A stretch of DNA of 64,000 bases from Candidatus Gastranaerophilales bacterium (lineage in GTDB: Bacteria; Cyanobacteriota; Vampirovibrionia; Gastranaerophilales; Gastranaerophilaceae): NCBI GenBank assembly GCA_944324905.1, contig CALUYB010000004.1, positions 79,291 through 143,290 of the forward strand, in the 5' to 3' direction. Positions 8,943-18,139 of this stretch are shown here, piece by piece; position 1 is the first letter of the stretch; every line of letters starts with the position of its first letter. The translations under genes were made by a program, and so were the position numbers. Below the pieces are notes generated by a model, which worked only from the letters and a program-made list of their open reading frames with translations, ran no database searches and had not been told where the DNA came from.

Positions 8943-11294
8943 ATGGAAATATCTGATTTTCAATTTAGTAATGAAATTATAAGTAAAATTTATAATTTTT
9001 ACAACTCGACAGATGAGCTATTGCTTTTGTGCGGTTTTTCTGGTTGTGCTAAAAGTGAAATTTTAAATAAAACTTTAGAAAATCAAGATGAAAACACTCT
9101 AATCTTTAGGCACTTATGTTTTGAAAACACAACAATAGATGACTTTTTGCTAAATTTTTACGATTCATTTAGGAAGTATTCTCTTGAAAAAAAAGTCAGC
9201 CTAAAAAAAAGCATGGGCGAAAGTTTTAAAAATAAAGTAAGTTTTTACTTTAAAAACATGGATAAAAAATGCATTATTGCAGTCGATAATTTTGAACTTG
9301 TAGAAAATAATCTTGAAATTTTAAACTTTTTATCTCACATTGCAAGTTTTGAAAACACAAAAGTAGTACTTATTTCAAGGGAAAATAACATAGATTTTTT
9401 CATAAACGACAATCTGCCATGCCGGATTATTGAAATTGAACCTGACACAAAAGAAGGTTTTAGAGAAAAAATTAAAAACGAAGAAATCGAAATAAACGAT
9501 GAAACTTTAGATAAACTATATGAACTAACTCAAGGTCACAGACTTTATTTAAGGATGGTTTTAAGGTATTCAAAAATCACAGGTTTAAAAATTTCAGAAC
9601 TTTTAGCTGAATTTGAAAAAAAAGAAAATAATTTCGAGGATTTTATAATTTTAAAATTAATTTCGCTAGTACCCAGCGTATATTTTGGTTTTATAAAAAA
9701 TTTAAGCAGTCTAAAACACTCTGTAAGCGTTGATTTTATAAAATACTACAATCTTGGTGACATTAAACAAATTGAATACCTTGAGAGAAATTATTTAATC
9801 TCAAAATATGATAATGATATTATTTTGAGAAATTATTTTAAACAATATTTTATAAGCACACTTTCCTTGCAAGAAAAATATGAAATATTTTCACGTCTTG
9901 TTGAAATTTATGAAGAAGAACTCTCAAAAAGCCCACGCGATAGGCTTTTAAGACTTTCAAGAGAAAGCATCAGAAAACAAATTGAGGTTGTGAGGAAAAA
10001 TATTCCTGCTCTTGGTAAACAAACAAGTGTGTCAAAAAGTAATTTTTCATACATTTCATTATCTCAAGAGGGCTCAAACCCTTGGTTTGACAAAAAAGAA
10101 ATGGATAGAAAACAAAAATATCTTGATAAAAAAAGAGAACTGCAAAATAAAAAACTTACCCCAAAAAGAAGCACTTTAAGCGAAGAAGACGCGCTTATGC
10201 TTAAAGAATACCGAAGAAGAAAATATGAAGTTGAGCAAATTGAAAAAATAGAAAACGAAGAATTTAATTTCTTAGAAGAATTTAAAAGGGCAGATGAGCT
10301 TGAACAAGACTACCAGTATGCTCAGGCAAATGAAATTTTGTCACAGTTAAAGAGCAAAACCGATGACACTCAAACAAAAATAGAAATTCTTGAACACCTT
10401 GCGCATAACAGTGAAAAATTAAATAATTTTGAGCATGCCCTTGATTATTATACTCAAGTAAGCTCCTTACACCTTTTGAAAAAAGATTATGAAAAATATT
10501 ATAAAACCATACTTGAGGTTGCTAATTTGTATAAAAATTTATACAGATTTTCAAGCGCAAAAGAACAGTATTTAAAAATTGCAAATTGCGAACAAGAAAT
10601 AAATAATTCAATAAAAACGCTGGCTTACCTGGGTTTAGGGGATGTTTTTGAAAGTGAAAATTCAATAAATCAAGCGCTTGAAAATTACAATTTCGCACTT
10701 GACTTTGCAGATGAAAAAGACACAAATACACTGTGCGAAATTTATTTTAAAATAGCAATTTTATATGATGATATGCAAGATTTTAAAAACGCACAGGAAT
10801 TTTATTTAAAGAACATAAACACAAGCTCTAATCCTGATACAAACAGGTGGATTTCACAAAGCTACGTTAATTTAGGGTTAATTTATTCTTACGAAAATAA
10901 CATTGATGAAGCTAAAAACTACATAGAGCTTGCGCTTAAAACCGATAGGGAAAACAAAAACCTCTCAGGCATTTACTTTGCAGCGCGCGAGCTTTCAAAA
11001 ATATATGAAACTGAAAATCTGGAACTTGCAATTGATTACCTAAAAGAAGCACTTGAGTGCGCAAAGAAAATGCATGACGAATTTAAAGAAGCTTTTGCTT
11101 ATCTTGAATTAGGTGATTTATATTATAATTTTAATCAGGATGAAATGGCACTTATTAACTTTTTTGAAGCTAAAAAAGCCCTTGGGGCAAACATTTTAGA
11201 AGAAAATGAACAGATAATAAATCAGAGAATAAATGACATGAAAATAAAAATGCTGCCTTTAGAATTTCAAAGAATAGAGGAAAATTATGTTTAG
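8943..11294 (+). CDS. STAND-like P-loop ATPase with C-terminal TPR repeats
   Basis: This 783-residue protein begins with an ATPase domain: Walker A-like GFSGCAKSE (about residues 31-39, with Ala where the usual Gly precedes Lys), Walker B-like CIIAVDNFEL (about 109-118) and a sensor-like VVLISREN. A highly charged linker (about 350-440) follows, then tetratricopeptide-type repeats to the end (helix pairs with LGDVFES, LGLIYSY, LGDLYYN spacing). This layout resembles signal-transduction ATPases in which a sensor repeat array gates an NTPase, but no effector domain is seen. It overlaps rsmG by eight bases. Transcription is probably leaderless. The exact role is unknown. Confidence 0.7.
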   Translation: MEISDFQFSNEIISKIYNFYNSTDELLLLCGFSGCAKSEILNKTLENQDENTLIFRHLCFENTTIDDFLLNFYDSFRKYSLEKKVSLKKSMGESFKNKVSFYFKNMDKKCIIAVDNFELVENNLEILNFLSHIASFENTKVVLISRENNIDFFINDNLPCRIIEIEPDTKEGFREKIKNEEIEINDETLDKLYELTQGHRLYLRMVLRYSKITGLKISELLAEFEKKENNFEDFIILKLISLVPSVYFGFIKNLSSLKHSVSVDFIKYYNLGDIKQIEYLERNYLISKYDNDIILRNYFKQYFISTLSLQEKYEIFSRLVEIYEEELSKSPRDRLLRLSRESIRKQIEVVRKNIPALGKQTSVSKSNFSYISLSQEGSNPWFDKKEMDRKQKYLDKKRELQNKKLTPKRSTLSEEDALMLKEYRRRKYEVEQIEKIENEEFNFLEEFKRADELEQDYQYAQANEILSQLKSKTDDTQTKIEILEHLAHNSEKLNNFEHALDYYTQVSSLHLLKKDYEKYYKTILEVANLYKNLYRFSSAKEQYLKIANCEQEINNSIKTLAYLGLGDVFESENSINQALENYNFALDFADEKDTNTLCEIYFKIAILYDDMQDFKNAQEFYLKNINTSSNPDTNRWISQSYVNLGLIYSYENNIDEAKNYIELALKTDRENKNLSGIYFAARELSKIYETENLELAIDYLKEALECAKKMHDEFKEAFAYLELGDLYYNFNQDEMALINFFEAKKALGANILEENEQIINQRINDMKIKMLPLEFQRIEENYV

Positions 11295-11916
11295 CAAAGA
11301 AAATATTGACCTCTTGGAAAAAGAATTTAATATAAAAATCAATCAAGACACAATTGAAAAATTAAACTTGTGGCATAAGCTTTTTATTGAATACAATTCA
11401 CACACAAATCTTATGAGTGCAGGAGATATAAAAGTTATTTTTGAAAAGCATGTTTTTGATTCTCTTGCAATTTTAAAATGGAGTGAATTTGACCCTTATA
11501 AAAAACAAAAAATCCTTGATGTAGGCACAGGTGGCGGTTTTCCCTCTATCATTTTAGCACTTTTCTTTCCTGAACTGGAAATTGTCGCAAATGATTCAAG
11601 AATGAAAAAAATAAATTTTATAATTGATACAAAAGCAGAACTGAATATCAAAAATTTAAAAATTTCTTATGCAAGAGTTGAAGACTTAGAACCTCTTAAT
11701 TGCGACATTGTTGTTTCTCGTGCCGTTGGTACAATTAAAAATGTCCTAAGACTTTCAAAAAAACACATAAAAGAAAACGGATATTTTGTAATTTATAAGT
11801 CTAAAACTCTTGAAAATGAACTAAATGAAATTAAAGATATTAAAGCAGAAATAATCACATATAATTTGCCTCTAAAAGAAAATTTTGAAAGACATCTTGC
11901 AATTATTAAAATGTAA
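11287..11916 (+). CDS. rsmG: 16S rRNA (guanine527-N7)-methyltransferase
   Basis: RsmG (GidB) methylates N7 of G527 in 16S rRNA using S-adenosylmethionine. The 209-residue product has the family's usual length. It shows the SAM-binding motif ILDVGTGGGFPSI (about residues 76-88), preceded by the N-terminal LWHKLFIEYNSHTNLMS segment typical of the family, and VVSRAVG downstream. It overlaps the end of the ATPase-TPR gene by eight bases and has GAGG before its ATG, so it is translated as the second gene of that unit. It converges with a small minus-strand gene, overlapping it by 11 bases. Confidence 0.93.
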   Translation: MFSKENIDLLEKEFNIKINQDTIEKLNLWHKLFIEYNSHTNLMSAGDIKVIFEKHVFDSLAILKWSEFDPYKKQKILDVGTGGGFPSIILALFFPELEIVANDSRMKKINFIIDTKAELNIKNLKISYARVEDLEPLNCDIVVSRAVGTIKNVLRLSKKHIKENGYFVIYKSKTLENELNEIKDIKAEIITYNLPLKENFERHLAIIKM

Positions 11917-12265
11917 ACTCGTCTGCTTGTTTTTTCCTATCAATATAAGAACCGCTACCACACATCATAGCGTCCATATAGTCCTCAGCTTCTTGATATT
12001 CAACATACGCTTCTTTACATTTTTGAAGGAGTAAATAATCTTTTGCCGTTGCATACTCCTTACCGACTTCACTTGCATTTTCAAGAACACCATAGAGTCT
12101 TTCTTTCAAAGAAGGTTCGTTTCCGTCTTTTAAAATATAGTCAATTGTACCTGCTTCAACATCTTTAAGATCTTTAAGCACACTAATTGCGCTGTGCCTA
12201 AATTCTTTTCTTTCTTTTAAACCACTAAAAGGAACTGAATTATTTAAAACAGGTGATACACGCAT
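11906..12265 (-). CDS. Small hypothetical protein with N-terminal VPFSG tag
   Basis: I choose the ATG at 12265 rather than an upstream one at 12325 because GGAGA lies five bases before it and because the protein then begins MRVSPVLNNSVPFSGLKE, matching the short N-terminal motif of several other proteins in this window. The 119-residue product is acidic and helical with no membrane segment. The function is unknown. It is divergent from the sigma-factor gene, with 129 bases between them, and its 3' end overlaps rsmG by 11 bases. Confidence 0.65.
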   Translation of the reverse strand: MRVSPVLNNSVPFSGLKERKEFRHSAISVLKDLKDVEAGTIDYILKDGNEPSLKERLYGVLENASEVGKEYATAKDYLLLQKCKEAYVEYQEAEDYMDAMMCGSGSYIDRKKQADEFTF

Positions 12266-12394
12266 TTTACTCTCCTTTTTATCCCTAACAAATTTAAAAA
12301 ATACGTAAAAAAAATTTTTTGCCAATGGAACTAATAAAAAAGTATTACGTCAACTAATCCATAAAGATGATTAAAAAGTTGGAGGAATAGCATA

Positions 12395-13333
12395 TTGGGT
12401 ATTAACATTTGTGAGCAAAAGGAAGATATATTATTTGATAACTTTTTAGAAGACGAAGAAGAACAAGAGGAGATTAAAACTTTTTCTACAATTGCAAATA
12501 AAGATGAAATTTTGCAAATGTATTTAAAAGACATTGGAAGGATAAAACTTTTAAATAAAAATTCAGAAATGGCACTTGGAAAAATCATTAAAGAAGGGAG
12601 CAGAAAAGAAGCGCAAATTGCCAAAAAGAAACTTGTTCAGGCAAATTTAAGACTTGTGGTATCAATAGCCAAAAAGTACACAGGTCAGGGTATTTTGTTT
12701 ATGGATTTGGTTCAAGAGGGGTCTTTAGGGCTTATTAAAGCTGCTCAAAGGTTTGATTATTCAAAAGGCTTTAAGTTCTCCACTTATGCAACCTGGTGGA
12801 TAAAACAAACTATAATCCGCGCCATTGCTAACTCATCACGTTCAATCAGAATACCTGTTCATATGAGCGACAAAATAAGAACACTTAAAAAAGCAATTGT
12901 AAAATTAAGCGTGCAAAAAGGCTCTGAACCGACAGATGAGGAGTTGAGCGATTATTTAAAAATTGATGAGAAAAAAGTTAAAACAATAAAAAGAGCGATG
13001 ATAAAAGAACCTGTAAGCCTTGATACACCGGTAGCACAGGACTTATGCCTTGAGGATTACATATCAGATGACGAACACAAAATGCCTGAGATTGACACTG
13101 AAAAAAAGTTTTTAAATAATGACATAATAAATATTTTAGACATTTTAAATCAGAAAGAGAGATTTATTATCTTAAACCGTTTTGGTTTAGGGGGGCGAAA
13201 AACAAAAACATTAGAGGAGTTGGGGAAAATTTTAGGTTTCTCAAAAGAAAGAATCCGACAAATTGAATGCGAAGCGCTAAAAAAACTCAGACGTTCGCAG
13301 GAAGCAAAAAGTCTTAAGGATTACTTACATTAG
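12395..13333 (+). CDS. RpoD-like sigma-70 family RNA polymerase sigma factor
   Basis: The 312-residue product directs RNA polymerase to -10/-35 promoters. Region 1.2 ([12 protein letters not shown], about residues 45-56), region 2 ([13 protein letters not shown] to [11 protein letters not shown], about 85-145, including the -10 recognition helix), region 3 and region 4 with a helix-turn-helix ([19 protein letters not shown], about 270-290) are all present. Long region 1.1 is absent, so it could be a group 2 factor, although the core motifs are near-consensus. The start is a TTG preceded by GGAGG with good spacing. It stands alone, followed 38 bases later by an ABC ATPase gene with its own predicted promoter. 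Confidence 0.88.
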   Translation: MGINICEQKEDILFDNFLEDEEEQEEIKTFSTIANKDEILQMYLKDIGRIKLLNKNSEMALGKIIKEGSRKEAQIAKKKLVQANLRLVVSIAKKYTGQGILFMDLVQEGSLGLIKAAQRFDYSKGFKFSTYATWWIKQTIIRAIANSSRSIRIPVHMSDKIRTLKKAIVKLSVQKGSEPTDEELSDYLKIDEKKVKTIKRAMIKEPVSLDTPVAQDLCLEDYISDDEHKMPEIDTEKKFLNNDIINILDILNQKERFIILNRFGLGGRKTKTLEELGKILGFSKERIRQIECEALKKLRRSQEAKSLKDYLH

Positions 13334-13371
13334 CAATGTAATGAGATAAAAAATATGCTACAATCAATTTT

Positions 13372-14154
13372 GTGGAAAATTTAATTGAGATAAAAGACTT
13401 ATATAAAACTTACAGCGAAAACAACGGGCTCTTTGGCGCAAAAAAAGAGCCTGTTTGCGCGCTCAAAGGAATAAATTTAGAAATTAAAAAGGGTGAAATC
13501 CTTGCCCTTGTAGGTGAATCAGGCTGTGGTAAGTCAACATTGGGCAATTGCATTTTAAAACTTTTAGACGCAACCTCGGGCGAGATTTTTTTTAAAGGCG
13601 AAAATATTTTAAATTACAACAAAAAACAAACAAAAGCCTTTAGAAAATCAGCACAAATGATTTTTCAAAACCCTTATTCAAGCCTAAATCCTAAAATGAA
13701 AATAAAGGAAATACTTGAAGAACCCCTTAAAATTCATAGAGAAAAAAATATAAAAGAAAGGGTGCTTGAAACCATTTCTATGTGCGGTTTAAATCAAAAT
13801 GACTTAAAAAAATATCCTCATGAATTTTCAGGAGGGCAAAGGCAAAGGGTTGCAATTGCTCGCGCTCTTGTCTTAAAACCTGAATTTATTGTGGCGGACG
13901 AGCCTATTTCAGCGCTTGATGTCAGTATTGCAGCGCAAATCATTAATCTTTTAATAGAGTTAAAAGACAAATTAAACCTGACTTTTTTGTTTATTTCACA
14001 TGATTTAAATATTGTGAAATATATAAGCAATAGAATTGCAATATTAAATCGCGGCATTATTGTAGAGGAGGGTTTAACCGATGAAATTTTTGAAAACCCA
14101 AAAGACGACTACACAAAACTGCTTTTAGGTTCAATACCTAAAATTAACCTCTAG
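13372..14154 (+). CDS. Oligopeptide/dipeptide-type ABC transporter ATP-binding protein (OppF/DppF-like)
   Basis: The ATPase subunit powers peptide or nickel-type import. The motifs are intact: Walker A GESGCGKST, Q-loop QMIFQNPYSSLNPKM (with the SSLNP segment characteristic of the OppF/DppF branch), signature FSGGQRQR, Walker B FIVADEPISALD and H-loop ISHD. The 260 residues lack the usual OppF C-terminal extension. No permease, partner ATPase or binding protein gene is adjacent, so the partners must be elsewhere. The start is a GTG with no Shine-Dalgarno but with TACAAT seven bases upstream, predicting a leaderless message. It overlaps queE convergently by four bases. Confidence 0.88.
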   Translation: MENLIEIKDLYKTYSENNGLFGAKKEPVCALKGINLEIKKGEILALVGESGCGKSTLGNCILKLLDATSGEIFFKGENILNYNKKQTKAFRKSAQMIFQNPYSSLNPKMKIKEILEEPLKIHREKNIKERVLETISMCGLNQNDLKKYPHEFSGGQRQRVAIARALVLKPEFIVADEPISALDVSIAAQIINLLIELKDKLNLTFLFISHDLNIVKYISNRIAILNRGIIVEEGLTDEIFENPKDDYTKLLLGSIPKINL

Positions 14155-14819
14155 CGAACATTTAAAAATTTATGCACTTGAGGAATAAGGCGAACATTTT
14201 TGTATTTTGAATAAAATTTTTCAAATATTTCATCAATATTTAAAGTACTGCTAATAGGCATTTTAGGCTGCAAAATAAGCAAGATACCATATTTCTTTGC
14301 CAAAGTTGTAACTTCTATAATTTCAGAATTTGAAATATTTTCATCAAAAACAACTTTTGCAAAAACTTCTTTTTCTTTTGCAATATTTAAAAAATCGTCA
14401 AAAGTTATAAGGCTAAATTCAAGTCCTGTTGCACTTTTTAGCTTTATATCCATAGATACGACATCAACATAATCTATAATTTTTTTAAGATTTTTGGCAT
14501 TTGTACCATTTGTTTCAAGGTATATTTTTTTATTTAGCCTGTTTTTATACCTCTTAAAAAATTCAAATAAAAAATCTGCCTCTAAAAGCGGTTCGCCACC
14601 TGTAAAACTAACTGTCTGAGCATCACTCGACTTTAAAATTTCAAAAAATTCATCAAAATTATATTCTTTTGAATTTTCATCACACAAAAAATCCGTATCG
14701 CAATATTTGCAATTTAAATTGCATTTTGTCGTGCGCACAAAAAGCTGTTTTTCTCCGACATAAGGACCTTCACCCTGTATGGAATCAAATATTTCTTTTA
14801 TTTTAATTTTGTCTGTCAT
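14151..14819 (-). CDS. queE: 7-carboxy-7-deazaguanine synthase, radical SAM enzyme of queuosine synthesis
   Basis: QueE converts 6-carboxytetrahydropterin to 7-carboxy-7-deazaguanine in queuosine biosynthesis. The hallmark N-terminus FDSIQGEGPYVGEKQLFVR is followed by the radical-SAM cluster motif CNLNCKYC (Cx3Cx2C) and by SFTGGEPLLE. The 222 residues match the usual length. Its start overlaps the end of the upstream DnaJ-like gene by 17 bases, so the two are co-translated. Other queuosine genes (queC, queD, queF) are not in the window. Confidence 0.93.
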   Translation of the reverse strand: MTDKIKIKEIFDSIQGEGPYVGEKQLFVRTTKCNLNCKYCDTDFLCDENSKEYNFDEFFEILKSSDAQTVSFTGGEPLLEADFLFEFFKRYKNRLNKKIYLETNGTNAKNLKKIIDYVDVVSMDIKLKSATGLEFSLITFDDFLNIAKEKEVFAKVVFDENISNSEIIEVTTLAKKYGILLILQPKMPISSTLNIDEIFEKFYSKYKNVRLIPQVHKFLNVR

Positions 14820-15804
14820 AAAGATTTTCTCTTAAATTATCACAATTTTCATCTGAAATAATGCGATACATCTCAATTTCTTTATCTCTCATACAAGGTG
14901 ATATGTCAATAAATACTTTTACCATAAGCGGGTCGCGCTTATTTGTTTGCGCATTTAAAAAACCGCTTTCCATAAGCTTAAAAGTGGTGTTAGTTCTTGT
15001 TTTTGGGGGAATTTTTAAGACTTTTGTGCCACAATCCGGTACAGGGATTTTAATTTGTGCACCCAATACTGCCTCATAAGGATTAATTGGAATTTCAAGG
15101 TAAGCAAGACCATCTAAACTTTTAAACGCAGCATTTTTTTCAATATGTACAATTAAATACAAATCGCCGTTTTTACCGCCAAATTTACCTTCTTCGCCTT
15201 CATTTTTTACTCTTATTTTTACCCCGTCTTTTATGTTTGGAGGAATTTTTACATTAATTTTTTTATAACTTGTTTTTTCGCCCTTACCATCGCAAAAACT
15301 GCATTTTGCACCATTTATAAATTTTGCACCAAAACACTTTGGACACTTTTCACTTTGCAAAATATTCACTTTTCGACTTGTGCCGCAAATAGCCTCGTTA
15401 TAAGTTATAGTAACATTTGTTATTATATCTTCACCATCAATTTTTTTAGGCGTTTTTGCAGTTTTTTGAGTTTCTTTAAAAAACTCATAGAAATTTTTTA
15501 CGAAATCATTTTGTTTTTTATAGGCTTCATTTGCCTTTGTATAGGTATAACCCGCATTTTGATATTTATTTTTATTATCCTCTTTTTTCTTTTGATTAAA
15601 TCCGTAAGCAAAATCGTATTGAGAGCGCATATTATCATCCAAAAGAGTTTTTGCAGCGAGATTAACTTGCTTAAAAATTATCTCTGCTTCAATGGTATGA
15701 TTAACATCAGGATGATATTTGCGTGCTTTTTTTCTAAAAGCAGATTTTATCTCATCTTTTGTTGCAGTAGGTAAAACTTCTAAAATATCGTAATAATTTT
15801 TCAT
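14803..15804 (-). CDS. DnaJ-type co-chaperone with a half-size zinc finger
   Basis: The product is a 333-residue type I-like Hsp40. The J domain (residues 1-65) has the HPD motif (KYHPDVN), so it should stimulate DnaK ATPase. The zinc region contains only two CxxCxGxG-like repeats (CPKCFGAK and CSFCDGKG) where DnaJ has four, so only one zinc site can form. The Gly/Phe linker is replaced by a charged Lys/Asn-rich stretch. C-terminal substrate-binding beta domains follow (VKIPPNIKDGVKIRVKNEG). I start at 15804 because the J domain begins there and TAAAAT lies seven bases upstream. The upstream ATG at 15849 would add 15 residues lying before the J domain. Confidence 0.82.
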   Translation of the reverse strand: MKNYYDILEVLPTATKDEIKSAFRKKARKYHPDVNHTIEAEIIFKQVNLAAKTLLDDNMRSQYDFAYGFNQKKKEDNKNKYQNAGYTYTKANEAYKKQNDFVKNFYEFFKETQKTAKTPKKIDGEDIITNVTITYNEAICGTSRKVNILQSEKCPKCFGAKFINGAKCSFCDGKGEKTSYKKINVKIPPNIKDGVKIRVKNEGEEGKFGGKNGDLYLIVHIEKNAAFKSLDGLAYLEIPINPYEAVLGAQIKIPVPDCGTKVLKIPPKTRTNTTFKLMESGFLNAQTNKRDPLMVKVFIDISPCMRDKEIEMYRIISDENCDNLRENLYDRQN

Positions 15805-15859
15805 TTGCTTAGATTTTAATGAAGTTTTTAAAAAAATCCAATTGTACAACTAATTAAAA

Positions 15860-15887
15860 AAGCGGTCGGATTTTTGCCAGACCGCTT
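15860..15887 (-). terminator. Rho-independent terminator of the nucleotidyltransferase-fusion gene
   Basis: AAGCGGTC pairs with GACCGCTT (with an inner GG/CC pair), and on the minus strand the hairpin is followed by six T residues. It lies 18 bases after the stop of the gene ending at 15905. Confidence 0.85.
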
Positions 15888-15904
15888 GAGTTTTATTTTC
15901 CCTG

Positions 15905-18031
15905 CTATGCAACCTTTGGGTTTATTGTAATTGCATCAGCAAAATAATCAACAATACTTGGGTCAACTTTTTCAGCCCGTTCAGTTGCCATTACTTGACC
16001 TTTAATATCGTATTTACTTTCAACTTTATCTTTTAATTCAGAAGATGTTGCAACAAGACCTGTTTTTGTATTAACACACTTAAGAACATTAGCTCTTTCA
16101 AAGTCTTCTAATTTAAAGTCACCAGAAGCAATCTGCATTGTAGTATGGTAAAGTTGGTTCAAACTACCACAATCTGCCCAAGGCTCATCTGTAGGAACAG
16201 CTAAAATCTTTTGGTCCCCTAAGATTTTTTTTGCAAACATAATTTTATCCATTGGAATACTTCCTTCATTGGCATTAACTATAGATGCAATCTCTTTTCT
16301 TGTCACAAATAAGTCGTCATTTTGTGTGAGTGACATTAAGATGGGTGTTAAACATTTTGACCAGTCTCTTGGTTCTTTACCCTTACCTGCAGGAAAATAT
16401 GGGGAAAGAATTTCAAGCGCCTTAAATGCTTCCTTGCTTACTGCAAATTGGAATGTATTTGCCATACATTTACCTTCCTGCGAAATAAGATCTTTGGAAG
16501 GATTTTTTGGTTTTTCAACAAACTGCAGTATTTCATTGTTGGCACCAAGTTTCATTATACCAAAATCTTTTGCCAAGGATGGGTCAACTTCTTTTGCTAT
16601 CATGACTATAGCAGCTTCACCAGAATCAATAAGTTCTTTTGCCTTAACCATAGCATTAGTAACTCTAGAAATTGGATCGTTTGGTAAAATTAATAAATTT
16701 TCTCTGCCGGCACGTTTCATTTTATTGTACATATCAATTGTAAAACCGCCATTACCTTTATTAACACCTGACTTGTTCAAATAAAATTTAACATTTTTAC
16801 CTACACCAAATACACCCTTTGAACAGTCGAGAAGACCTGCATTATGAAGCGTGATAAATGTAGTTTCCATAGGTGTTAAACCAGTAGGAGTTCTAAATAC
16901 ACCTTTAGTAGATTGTGCGCCATGTTCCAGTTTTCCCTTGTCTTTACCATGAAAGATACCATCAGAAGAAGCATTTGTGTACTCAGCACGAGAACCAAAT
17001 CCACCAGCAAGCATGGCAATCTGTGTTTTATCTGCATCCGGAGCTGCAACAAATGTATCAAGAACTATTTTACCACTGTTAATTTTTTCTTCGAATTCGA
17101 CAATACTTTGAATAATTTCAGGAACAAAACGTCCGTTTTCCATACCGATTACAATTTCAGTACCCTTTCCAATAGAAGGTTCAGGATGCCTTTCGCGCAC
17201 TACTTGCGCTGGAGCTTCAAAAGGCACAAATACATTATCACCTTTCCTTGCATTAACAACTAATGTACCTTCAAGGGTGTCCTTTTTGCTTATTTTACCA
17301 GTGTCTGTCATAAGAATAAATCTGTCTATAGGGTTGGGAGAAGAGTTATCTTCAACTACAGACATTAAATTGCCCTTGGTATTTAACACATAAACAAGCT
17401 CTTTCATAGGTTCTGGCATTTTTGAATCAGGCGTAAGCAGTACTCTTATATTTTGTTTTAGTGGTAAAGATATATCAGCACGCATTTTTCTCGCAGATTT
17501 TGGTTGACGAACAGCCATTTCATACAAGAAATCTTCTCCTGCATTTTTAACTTGAGTTCTTGCTATAGTTTCATACGGCACAGTTTTTTCATACTTATAA
17601 TATCTTCCTGTGGAACTAAATTGCTCTTCATATTGTTCTTTTCTATCTTCTTTTGAAACTACAATATTTGTTTTTACAGCATCTTCGTATTTAGGCAAAG
17701 AATCATGTAATTCTTCGATAATTTCAGAAACATTTGCTCTGCTTCCTACCATTTCACCCTTTATGCCTGCAGCAGGATCATCACAAGTTACAACTTCCAT
17801 GTTAAATTTATCAAATACTTCGTTTAACGAAATGCCTCCTGCAAAATTAACACTGCTTGCCACTTTTATACCATTTAGTGCTTGATAAGCACTTGCTAAT
17901 TTTGCAGCTGATGTATTTTGTGCAGATGTAAAGCTAACAACACCACCTTGTTTTAAAGGCGAACTAACAACACTTTTCTCTCTTGATTGGTTTTTTGAAC
18001 CAACAGATGCTAAATTAATCTTTTGAATCAT
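15905..18031 (-). CDS. Nucleotidyltransferase-domain protein with tagged N-terminal extension
   Basis: This is a 708-residue protein. Residues from about 335 onward resemble a sugar-nucleotide pyrophosphorylase (GlgC/GalU-type NTP transferase): MLAGGFGSRAEY corresponds to the GGxGxR nucleotide loop, with LILPNDPISR and FGIMKLGANNEILQFVEKP further on. That suggests activation of a sugar phosphate. The first 330 residues have no recognised domain. Near residue 35 is VVSFTSAQN, the short tag seen on other proteins here. The start is supported by AAGGAAG. A downstream terminator and no co-oriented neighbour indicate a single-gene unit. A role in glycogen-type metabolism beside GH13 and GH57 genes is possible but inferred. 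Confidence 0.75.
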   Translation of the reverse strand: MIQKINLASVGSKNQSREKSVVSSPLKQGGVVSFTSAQNTSAAKLASAYQALNGIKVASSVNFAGGISLNEVFDKFNMEVVTCDDPAAGIKGEMVGSRANVSEIIEELHDSLPKYEDAVKTNIVVSKEDRKEQYEEQFSSTGRYYKYEKTVPYETIARTQVKNAGEDFLYEMAVRQPKSARKMRADISLPLKQNIRVLLTPDSKMPEPMKELVYVLNTKGNLMSVVEDNSSPNPIDRFILMTDTGKISKKDTLEGTLVVNARKGDNVFVPFEAPAQVVRERHPEPSIGKGTEIVIGMENGRFVPEIIQSIVEFEEKINSGKIVLDTFVAAPDADKTQIAMLAGGFGSRAEYTNASSDGIFHGKDKGKLEHGAQSTKGVFRTPTGLTPMETTFITLHNAGLLDCSKGVFGVGKNVKFYLNKSGVNKGNGGFTIDMYNKMKRAGRENLLILPNDPISRVTNAMVKAKELIDSGEAAIVMIAKEVDPSLAKDFGIMKLGANNEILQFVEKPKNPSKDLISQEGKCMANTFQFAVSKEAFKALEILSPYFPAGKGKEPRDWSKCLTPILMSLTQNDDLFVTRKEIASIVNANEGSIPMDKIMFAKKILGDQKILAVPTDEPWADCGSLNQLYHTTMQIASGDFKLEDFERANVLKCVNTKTGLVATSSELKDKVESKYDIKGQVMATERAEKVDPSIVDYFADAITINPKVA

Positions 18032-18139
18032 CAGGGACTTCCTTTCAACTACCCTCTCGTATTAACAACACATTTTTTGCGGGTACCCGCAAAAATATAA
18101 AACCTGTAAAAAAATTTTTTGCTACTTTTTATTTTTATT

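Noticed and set aside
11906..12325. Longer start at 12325 for the small tagged protein
   Set aside because: The Shine-Dalgarno and the N-terminal motif both point to 12265; the extra 20 residues are Phe/Lys-rich leader sequence.
16269..17263. Plus-strand frames of 171, 79 and 116 codons
   Set aside because: They are shadows of the nucleotidyltransferase-fusion gene, with no start signals of their own.
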